Of a stretch of 64,000 nt of DNA, positions 54,546 to 62,489 are shown one piece after another. A program made the position numbers and the translations under genes. Position 1 is the stretch's first letter, and the number at the start of each line of letters is the position of its first letter. Source of the DNA: CAVQCX01 sp963775335 (GTDB lineage Bacteria; Pseudomonadota; Gammaproteobacteria; Chromatiales; Chromatiaceae). The DNA lies in the NCBI GenBank assembly GCA_963775335.1, contig CAVZIJ010000003.1, positions 2,108,001 to 2,172,000 on the forward strand, written 5' to 3'. The notes under the pieces were generated by a model that was not told the origin of the DNA, did no database searches, and worked only from the letters and a program-made list of their open reading frames with translations.

Positions 54546-54604
54546 GCTAACAGGTGATTATCAAGCAAACTCTGATATAGAGATATCAATCACGCAGTGA
54601 TATC
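54546..54604 (-). other. Possible cassette boundary with inverted repeat
   Basis: On the minus strand GTTAGC (54551-54546) lies just before the AT-rich cassette gene. A perfect repeat GATATCA-N9-TGATATC sits at 54582-54604. This may be the recombination point and the end of the cassette run; GC content rises sharply beyond it. Confidence 0.4.
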
Positions 54605-55176
54605 GGCATATCAAAGCAAAACTCCAGCTCGCTTCGAACAGGGCCCTCCGACCAGCACCCCCCCGCCACCGCGTCGGCCCCGAGGACGCCCAGACGTCCT
54701 GGGGACAGCCTATTTGTCCCGAAGTTGGGCCGTACATGGGCTTACCCAGCACTGAGACGTCGTTAGGTGCCACGTTCCGGGACAAATGCGTCACACCGAA
54801 CACTCCCGGGGCTCGGGCTATCGCCCACCGGGTGTAGTGCAGATCTGAGGCAGCGACCAGCCTCAACCGGCGCCGGCTTTCCCGACTGCGCTCGGTCCTG
54901 TCCAACACAGCGGTAAGGATAGCCTGCAATAAGGCAACGGGGCATTTCGCGGTCGGCGTCGGCCGCCTCTGCGCTTCTCCGCGGCAGCGGGGCTCGACTC
55001 CCGTCACGGTTCTCATGCTTCTCGGACACGCTCGCACTCGGCCCTCGCCGGCCATTCGCGGTTTACCGACGCGCCCCCCCTTGCTTTCCCCACGTCGTTG
55101 CAGACCTTGACAGCGCTTCAAACGCTTTCTATTCGTCTTAAGACAGAGGCTGTCATTCGCACTGAGGGTTGTCGTC
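54605..55176. other. GC-rich stretch without recognisable gene
   Basis: About 570 bp between the cassette run and the next gene. I looked here for an integron integrase on either strand and saw none. A 240-codon minus-strand frame is Arg/Ser-rich and lacks domain features. Confidence 0.45.
55107..55135 (+). promoter_or_regulatory. Candidate sigma-70 promoter
   Basis: TTGACA at 55107-55112 is followed after exactly 17 bp by TATTCG at 55130-55135. The -35 is perfect and the -10 matches in its first three bases only. It is 42 bp before the ATG at 55177. Confidence 0.4.
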
Positions 55177-55791
55177 ATGCCCCATCGCCCGAGCCTGGTC
55201 GAAGTCTCCGATCTGCGATCCTTCTTTTTCGAGTCGCTGCAAGATGCCGCGCGCACGCAAGGGGTCAAGCCCCAGGAGGGCACCCTGCCCTACCTTGCCG
55301 GCATGCTCACCGACTATGCCCGGTCCGAGCGTGTCTTCGATCAGACCGCCGACGGCGTAGTGCGCCCCGCTTTGGCGCTGCTGTATAAGTCGGCCCTGGA
55401 GTCCCAGAGCAGTCGGGAGCGAAGCCTGTTTCTGCGGCGCCTGGGCGACCTGGCGTTGTTCATTGCCGGGCTGTTCGCCGACAGCCTGCGCCGCGGACCG
55501 GTGGACGTCGACTACTACATCGCCATGGGAGGCGGGGCCTACGCCACGCTCTGCCAGACGCCCTCCGAGAGCGCCCGCTCGCGGGCGCTGAGCGAGGTGT
55601 TTGAAGACCTCGCCTTGAATTTCGTGCACTTCGTGGACCTGCTCGGCGAGGTCGGCGAGCAGGCCAGGGACCATCTCGAGCAGGATGTGATGCGTCTGCA
55701 TGAGCTCTGGCGGCGCACCGGCAGCCGACGCCTGGAGCGCAAGCTCAGGTCGCTCGGGATAACGCCCGGCCGGCCGTTCGTTGTCCACTGA
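55177..55791 (+). CDS. Conserved-looking hypothetical protein
   Basis: A 204-residue soluble helical protein without signal peptide. GAGGG precedes ATG 55177 by about eight bases. Leu- and Glu-rich helices (FLRRLGDLALFIAGLFADSL, DLALNFVHFVDLLGEVGEQA) suggest a helical-bundle fold. It pairs with the next gene, 27 bp downstream. I recognise no family. Confidence 0.7.
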   Translation: MPHRPSLVEVSDLRSFFFESLQDAARTQGVKPQEGTLPYLAGMLTDYARSERVFDQTADGVVRPALALLYKSALESQSSRERSLFLRRLGDLALFIAGLFADSLRRGPVDVDYYIAMGGGAYATLCQTPSESARSRALSEVFEDLALNFVHFVDLLGEVGEQARDHLEQDVMRLHELWRRTGSRRLERKLRSLGITPGRPFVVH

Positions 55792-55818
55792 TCCCGCGCC
55801 GGCCGCGACGCCCGCAAC

Positions 55819-56484
55819 ATGCGCCTGAACACCCTCCAGGAGTGGCTGGAGCGCCTCTACGACCTAGGGGTCGACCAGCGCGTGGAGGACTTCATCTTCT
55901 CCGGACGCGAGACCCTCGAGGCCTTGCTCGGCGATGGGCGCGCTGCGGCGCAGACGCCCGAGATGCTGCTGGTCAGCGAGGACGGAGATGGCTTGGAGCT
56001 GTCACTATTCTTCGCCGAGGAGCTCCTGGAGCAGCTGGCGAGCGACAGCCCGGCCCTCAGCCTGCACGACGCCAACCTGGGGCCGCTGCTGGTGGCCATC
56101 GAGGGCGTCAGCCACTTTCTGTATGTGGTCTGGCACGCGGCCCGAGGCCGCCCGGTGACCCAGCTCGAGCTGGAGATCCAGGCGGAGGTGGACAAGTTCG
56201 TGCTGAGCCGGCTGCTGGCGCGCCAACACCACGGCCCGGGGGTACTGCGCCCCTTGCGCGAGGCGCTGTTTCGGCGGTTTCGACTTCACGAGGACCTGTG
56301 CGAGGAGCGGCGCAGCCGCTATCTGCGGGCCAATAGTCTGGCCGCGCGCTACTGCACGGCCCTGGACGGGCGGGCGGGTAAATGGGGCTGCCCACCGCCG
56401 GTGCGCTCGGAGCTGCGCCGCTTCTACCGACTGGGCCAGAGCGACAAGATCCGCCACATCCACGCCGCCGCTGCCGTGGCTTGA
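55819..56484 (+). CDS. Hypothetical protein, partner of the preceding gene
   Basis: A 221-residue soluble protein. The first half is acidic (EDFIFSGRETLEALLGDG, LFFAEELLEQLAS) and the second is Arg-rich (EVDKFVLSRLLARQHHG..., YLRANSLAARYCTAL). There are no membrane segments and no recognised domain. No clear ribosome site is present, so it may depend on translation of the upstream gene. It is convergent with groEL. Confidence 0.7.
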   Translation: MRLNTLQEWLERLYDLGVDQRVEDFIFSGRETLEALLGDGRAAAQTPEMLLVSEDGDGLELSLFFAEELLEQLASDSPALSLHDANLGPLLVAIEGVSHFLYVVWHAARGRPVTQLELEIQAEVDKFVLSRLLARQHHGPGVLRPLREALFRRFRLHEDLCEERRSRYLRANSLAARYCTALDGRAGKWGCPPPVRSELRRFYRLGQSDKIRHIHAAAAVA

Positions 56485-56753
56485 ACCGAGAACGGGCTAT
56501 TGGGACGGCCAAGGCGCCAAGGCGGATCCGCCCCTGCTGGGAGAGCACGATCTTCACCCAACGGGTGAGTCCGGCCTCGGCGATATATCCTCGAAACGTT
56601 TGGCGATCCTGGCTCCTTGGCGGTTCAACGTTCAAGTGCTCGTTCCAGGTTCAAGGAAGGTCCCGCGCCTCGCCCATCCGGTGGAGTGACGCGCGATGCA
56701 GGACGTTCAGCCGCCGGTCTATGCCGCGGCCGAACCGGAGCGCATTTCGTCCC
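56485..56753. other. Intergenic stretch between convergent genes
   Basis: No gene recognised. Short direct repeats of GTTCAA(C/G) occur near 56622-56655. The groEL terminator lies at its right edge. Confidence 0.4.
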
Positions 56754-56788
56754 CGAAAAAGAAATGCCCCGCGGGGTGCGGGGCATTT
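56754..56788 (-). terminator. Rho-independent terminator of groESL
   Basis: On the minus strand a perfect 11-bp stem AAATGCCCCGC/GCGGGGCATTT with a 5-nt loop is followed directly by CTTTTT. It lies 26 bp past the groEL stop and is the clearest terminator in the window. Confidence 0.9.
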
Positions 56789-56813
56789 CAGAGGACGGAC
56801 AGAGCCGCGGGTG

Positions 56814-58466
<1,653 letters not shown>

Positions 58467-58512
58467 TTGCGTCTTACCTCTAAGCTTGAAATATGCGGTG
58501 GAAAAGGGGCGT

Positions 58513-58803
58513 TCAGGATTCCAGGACGGCCATGATGTCGTCTTCGCGCATCACCACCAGATCATCGCCGTCGATCTTGACCTCGGTGCCGGAGTATTTG
58601 CCGAACAGCACCTTGTCGCCACTCTTGACGTCCAGGGGGCGAAGCTCACCGTTGTCCAGCAGCTTGCCGTTGCCCACGGCAACCACTTCGCCGCGGACCG
58701 GCTTTTCCGCAGCCGTGTCGGGGATAACGATCCCGCCGGGACTGGTGCGGTTCTCCTCCAGCCGGCGAACCACCACGCGATCATGCAAAGGACGAATCTT
58801 CAT
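58513..58803 (-). CDS. groS: Co-chaperonin GroES (10 kDa subunit)
   Basis: A 96-residue protein with the GroES start MKIRPLHDRVVVRRLEENRT, the mobile loop SPGGIVIPDTAAEKP, and VLFGKYSGTEVKIDGDD. A GGAGAG site precedes ATG 58803; the longer upstream frame includes the operator and was rejected. First gene of groESL. Confidence 0.98.
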   Translation of the reverse strand: MKIRPLHDRVVVRRLEENRTSPGGIVIPDTAAEKPVRGEVVAVGNGKLLDNGELRPLDVKSGDKVLFGKYSGTEVKIDGDDLVVMREDDIMAVLES

Positions 58804-58856
58804 CGATGCCACTCTCCTCAGGTTTCTGGCTTTCTGGGTCCAAACAATCAGCGTTA

Positions 58857-58883
58857 TTAGCACTCGCGAGTCGCGAGTGCCAG
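58857..58883 (-). promoter_or_regulatory. CIRCE operator (HrcA site)
   Basis: TTAGCACTC-N9-GAGTGCCAG matches the CIRCE consensus TTAGCACTC-N9-GAGTGCTAA with the exact nine-base spacer and only two changes. It lies 54 bp before the groES start. HrcA-type heat-shock repression is therefore expected. Confidence 0.9.
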
Positions 58884-59099
58884 CCATTCTTGGGGCTCCG
58901 GGGCGGTTCGTCAAGGGGTGTTTGAAGAGGCCAAGTCCGGGGCGCGGCCCGGACCACGCCGACGGACACACACTGAAGGCCACCCGACGGGGATCTCTTC
59001 CAGCCCGGGCTGACTCGCGTCTGCCGCCCCCTCCACGACGACGCCATCGGTGGGCACGGCGATCCCGGTAAGAAATACGGGCTGGATCTTCGGTAGGGG

Positions 59100-59366
59100 T
59101 TCCTGTGGCGCGCGGTCAAGGCGACCCTGGGCCCCCGGGGGCGCAACGTGGTCATGCAGAAGAGCTTCGGGGCCCTGGGAGTCACCAAGGACGGCGTGTC
59201 GTTGGCCAAGGAGATCGAGCTGCTGGACCCCTTCGAGAACATGGGCGCCCGGATGGTGCGCGAGGTCGCGGCCCATACGTCGGACAGCGCCGGCGACGGC
59301 ACCACCACCGCCACCGGGCTCGCCGAGAGCATGTTCAACGAAGGGCTCAAGGCGGTGGTCGCGGGG
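59100..59366 (+). pseudogene. Fragment of a second groEL gene
   Basis: The plus strand encodes VKATLGPRGRNVVMQKSFGA then GVTKDGVSLAKEIELLDPFE, MVREVAAHTSDSAGDGTTTA and NEGLKAVVAGG. This corresponds to GroEL residues from roughly 27 to 110. A TAG lies just upstream in frame, and the similarity ends abruptly at both sides. It differs from the intact GroEL at many residues, so it is a diverged paralogue or acquired copy, not a recent duplicate. It is inverted relative to groESL. Confidence 0.85.
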
Positions 59367-59474
59367 GGCGGGGTAGTGATCAGATATACGTGGCCGGCTG
59401 CGCTGTGGCGTCCGATCCTAAGCGCTCGGCTATGAGGCTCATCCATGAGCCGATTCTCAGTTCCTAGAGATCCG

Positions 59475-59543
59475 GTCGCGACATAAATGTCGCTCCGACT
59501 ATTCCGGGGACCCGAGGTAGGAGCGGGATTCCTGCCGCGACGT
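59475..59543. repeat. Inverted pair of REP-like elements
   Basis: GTCGCGACATAAATGTCGCTCC at 59475-59497 (broken here as GTCGCGACAT and AAATGTCGCTCC) is a palindromic REP-like unit in one orientation. GGTAGGAGCGGGATT-CCTGCCGCGACG at 59516-59543 is the same type in the other. The GTAGGAGCG head is typical of Pseudomonas/Xanthomonas-style REPs. Together they form a BIME-like structure. Confidence 0.65.
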
Positions 59544-59601
59544 TTCCGTTAGAATGCAACGGCGGACCCGCGCCATCGGCGCGAGCCCGCCGCGAAGCGG
59601 A

Positions 59602-60285
59602 TCAGTGCTTCTGCTTTTTCTCTTGCTTTTCCTTTTCCAGGTTGACCAGCTCTTGCAGCAGGGCTTCGATGTGGGCGAAATGCGCCTCCAACCTCTGTAT
59701 GTGCTCCTGCATCATATGGGGGCCCGGGCCGCCCATCGGGCCGCGCATCATGGGCATGCCACCATACGGAGGGGCCATCATGGGGCCGTAGCCACGCTCC
59801 CCGCCCATCGGGGGCATGCCACCCTGGGGCCCTCCCATCATCGGCATGCCGACCCCTTCGCCGTTGGGAGGTGCCACGCCACGCTCGTCGAGGCCGGAGA
59901 TCGGCGGCTCACCCTGATTGGCTTCGCTCTCGTTGTCGCCGGGATACTCCCCCAGCATCGGCATGTTGCCTCCCTGGGACTCTTCCATCGGCGGCATCCC
60001 GCCCTGAGGGCCGCTCATCGGGGGCATCCCGCCTTGGGGAGCGCCCATCTGGGGCATGCCGCCGCCCTCGGGTGCCCCCACCACCGGCATCCCACCGGGA
60101 TGGCTGACCATCGCTGGAGCGCTGCCGGTGGTGGGTGCACCCGTCATGGGCATGGCGGCGGGGGGCGGAGGCGGAGCCGGCTGGGCAGTAGCCTGGGTTT
60201 TCTCGGCGCTCGATTCCGCCATGACGGGCAAAGATACCGTCGCAGCCAGGACGCTTGCCGCTAGCACTTTCAACGCATTCATCAT
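59602..60285 (-). CDS. Exported Met/Gly/Pro-rich repeat protein
   Basis: A 227-residue protein. A signal peptide lies at 1-23 (VMA-ES). A low-complexity region with repeats of the type PQGGMPPM follows from about 40 to 190, with many Met residues, and a charged coiled-coil tail (HIQRLEAHFAHIEALLQELV, NLEKEKQEKKQKH) ends it. Met-rich periplasmic proteins can bind Cu(I), but no Cys/His copper motif is seen. AAGGAG precedes ATG 60285. It is a single gene between a BIME and an alpha/beta hydrolase gene. Function unknown. Confidence 0.75.
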   Translation of the reverse strand: MMNALKVLAASVLAATVSLPVMAESSAEKTQATAQPAPPPPPAAMPMTGAPTTGSAPAMVSHPGGMPVVGAPEGGGMPQMGAPQGGMPPMSGPQGGMPPMEESQGGNMPMLGEYPGDNESEANQGEPPISGLDERGVAPPNGEGVGMPMMGGPQGGMPPMGGERGYGPMMAPPYGGMPMMRGPMGGPGPHMMQEHIQRLEAHFAHIEALLQELVNLEKEKQEKKQKH

Positions 60286-60496
60286 CTCATCTCCTTCTTT
60301 GGACTGGTTTTTCCGCTTTTGCAGCGGGATTCTGGTCGGAGCAACGTCGCGGCCGCTCAAGGGCGAGATCGTACCCGGCATTTGGCCCGACGGCGAGCGC
60401 TGCCGCTGAATGACCGGCGGCCCTCGATCTGGCACCCGGCCCCGGGGCCGGGCCGGGCCCCCGAGACACCCCGGGGAGAGATGGCCGGGGACCGCT

Positions 60497-61387
60497 TCAA
60501 TTGGTCAGCAGCTCCGCCACTATATCCCCGATGTCCTCGCCGTAAAGGTCCTGAAAGAAGTGATCCGCTCCGTCGAGCACCGCCAGACGGACGCGATCGC
60601 CGTCGGCCACACGCTGCATCTCGGGGATCAGGTCCGGGTCCGACCGATCGTTGGTGCCGGCAAACACCACCACCGGACTCTTGATCCGCGGGATCACCCC
60701 TGGAGTGTCCATGGCGGGATCCGGTCCATAGTAGGACAGGAAGGCATCCGCCGTCGCCCTGGCGTCCTGGCATTGGAGAAAACCGAGGTGCTCCATGAGG
60801 GCCCCGCCCCGGCCGCGGGCAGCCATCCGCCTGGCCTGGTCCACCAAAGGCTGGAGATCCTTCCCGTACATGCCCCGATAGGTTGCAGCCTCCTTCGACT
60901 CGTCACGGGTCGGAGGCGCAACCAAGGCAACGAGTGAGACCATCGAGCCCGGATGGACTGCGCCGTAGCGGGCCACCTGGTTGGCGCCGTAGGAATATCC
61001 GAGCAGGACGAGCTCCTCGGTCCCCTGCCCCCTCAGCCAATCCACCCAGGCATCGATCTCGCCCAAGGCGTCGGTGAGCTTGTAGGCGTGCGGCGCCGCG
61101 CAGTCGTAGGTCCCGTGCCGATTGTCGACGCCCAGGCTCAGGGTGATCGCGAGGGTGCTGATGCCGCGGTCGCGAAATATGCCCTGCAGGCCCCGCATCA
61201 GGGCCGCGCGGCCCGATGAGCGTGAGCCGTGAACCATGAGGACCAAGGGCCCGACTGGCCAGCTGTCGTCCGCCTTCTCGAGGTTGGCATTGAGCCGGAG
61301 GCCGTTGTACGTGATCTGCGCCTCCTCGGCCACGACACCGGAGGACAGACCCACGATCAGGAGAAACGCCGCGACATGCCGTTGCAC
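60497..61387 (-). CDS. Exported alpha/beta hydrolase
   Basis: A 296-residue protein. A signal peptide spans residues 1-20 (VVA-EE). The oxyanion region is LMVHGSRSSGR, the nucleophile Ser is in LLGYSYGANQ, the acid is probably in FAGTNDRSDPDL, and the His is in DGADHFFQDL. The pattern resembles dienelactone-hydrolase/esterase-like proteins. The GTG start at 61387 is supported by GAGGAGGGG six bases upstream. The substrate is unknown. Confidence 0.85.
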   Translation of the reverse strand: MQRHVAAFLLIVGLSSGVVAEEAQITYNGLRLNANLEKADDSWPVGPLVLMVHGSRSSGRAALMRGLQGIFRDRGISTLAITLSLGVDNRHGTYDCAAPHAYKLTDALGEIDAWVDWLRGQGTEELVLLGYSYGANQVARYGAVHPGSMVSLVALVAPPTRDESKEAATYRGMYGKDLQPLVDQARRMAARGRGGALMEHLGFLQCQDARATADAFLSYYGPDPAMDTPGVIPRIKSPVVVFAGTNDRSDPDLIPEMQRVADGDRVRLAVLDGADHFFQDLYGEDIGDIVAELLTN

Positions 61388-61526
61388 GTGCCCCTCCTCA
61401 GCGGGCAGCCGGGTCGGACCCAGTCATTGTTGTTGTTCGTCACCTGCCACCGCCGGAGAGCTCCCGCCGGTCGGGCGGGTGCTACGGCATGATGATAATC
61501 GTAGATACGCACGGACCCCACAGAGA

Positions 61527-62060
61527 TTAGAAGACCATCCAATCGACGACGAACGCCGCAACCCGCCCGGCGTCCTCCAGCGGCAGGGCGAGGACCCCGG
61601 GCGGAACCTCGGCGGGGGCGTCGGTCGCCACCGCGATCACCCAGGGGTCGTCCAGACAGAGCGCCCGCCGACCCAGGGCCTTGCGATGGACCTCCAGCTT
61701 GGGGATGGGGTCCCCGCGAAAGCCCTCCACCAGCACCAGGTCCAGCGCCGCGGGATCGAGCCGGGCGAGCAGCGCGGGCAGCTGGGGCTCGCTGATGCCG
61801 TCGCCCTCGGTGATGAGCGCCGTGCGGTGGGGCGAGGCGATGAGCACCTGGCGGGCGCCGGCCCGGCGCATGCGATCGCTGTCCTTGCCGGGACGGTCGA
61901 TCTCGAACGCGTGGTGGGAGCGCTTGACGGTGCCCACGCGCAGCCCGCGCGCCACCAGCAAGGGAATCAGCCGCTCGATCAGGCTGGTCTTGCCGGTGCC
62001 CGACAAGGCGGCTATGCCCAGCACCGGAATCGGGAAGGGAGCGGGGGCCTTGGCGCTCAT
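61527..62060 (-). CDS. mobB: Molybdopterin-guanine dinucleotide biosynthesis accessory protein MobB
   Basis: A 177-residue P-loop GTPase-like protein. The P-loop is ALSGTGKTSLIERL (18-31). VGTVKRSHHAFEIDRPGKDS and LVLVEGFRGDPIPKLEV are MobB hallmarks. It assists MobA in forming the MGD cofactor of DMSO-reductase-family enzymes. The start was placed at ATG 62060; the upstream open frame is a shadow. It lies next to a DmsB-DmsC fusion gene, which fits cofactor supply. Confidence 0.95.
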   Translation of the reverse strand: MSAKAPAPFPIPVLGIAALSGTGKTSLIERLIPLLVARGLRVGTVKRSHHAFEIDRPGKDSDRMRRAGARQVLIASPHRTALITEGDGISEPQLPALLARLDPAALDLVLVEGFRGDPIPKLEVHRKALGRRALCLDDPWVIAVATDAPAEVPPGVLALPLEDAGRVAAFVVDWMVF

Positions 62061-62083
62061 GAAGAAGCGGTCAACTGCTGTTT

Positions 62084-62445
62084 CTACGTCGAAGGAAAGA
62101 GGATACGCCGGAGCGCCCCCGGCTTCAGCACCACCCGGTCGAGGTAGCGGGCGCCGTCCTCGCGCAACCCGCGCACCAGGATCGCCGTAGAGAGCCAGAC
62201 CGCAGGGACGAACACCAGACCGAGCAGCCAGCTGTATCGCCCCGGCACGGTGAAGGCGGCGGCGCCCAGCAGGTACAGCGGCCAACTGAACAGCAGCCCC
62301 CGCAGCCCGTGCTTGAAGATCAGCAGGGCGCGCGCAGCGCGCCGCTGACGGCGCTGGGGGGCGAGTGGTAGACCGCGCGCAGCACGGCCCGCTCCAGGGG
62401 GCTCGCGGCATCGTCCAGGTGCCGGCCGACCGCCGCGTCAACCAT
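62084..62445 (-). pseudogene. Small two-helix membrane protein gene interrupted by a frameshift
   Basis: ATG 62445 with a GAGGGGAA ribosome site gives MVDAAVGRHLDDAASPLERA then VLRAVYHSPP. The matching membrane part continues in another frame (ALLIFKHGLRGLLFSWPLYL, YSWLLGLVFVPAVWLSTAIL, VLKPGALRRILFPST) and stops at 62084. One extra C in the six-C run (62356-62361 on the complementary strand) would join them into a 120-residue protein. It is either a true frameshift mutation or a sequencing error. It sits between mobB and the dmsBC-like gene. Confidence 0.55.
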
Positions 62446-62489
62446 CGATGACGCTTCCCCTCGGCTCGGAACGCCAGGCGGCCGAAAGC

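Noticed and set aside
54561..55283. 240-codon minus-strand frame that might have been an integrase
   Set aside because: Arg/Ser-rich, without tyrosine-recombinase motifs, and antisense to the promoter and start of the next gene.
59602..60285. Met/Gly repeats first read as a possible CRISPR-like or tandem DNA repeat
   Set aside because: Units vary in length and sequence at the DNA level and keep a reading frame with signal peptide, so it is a coding repeat.
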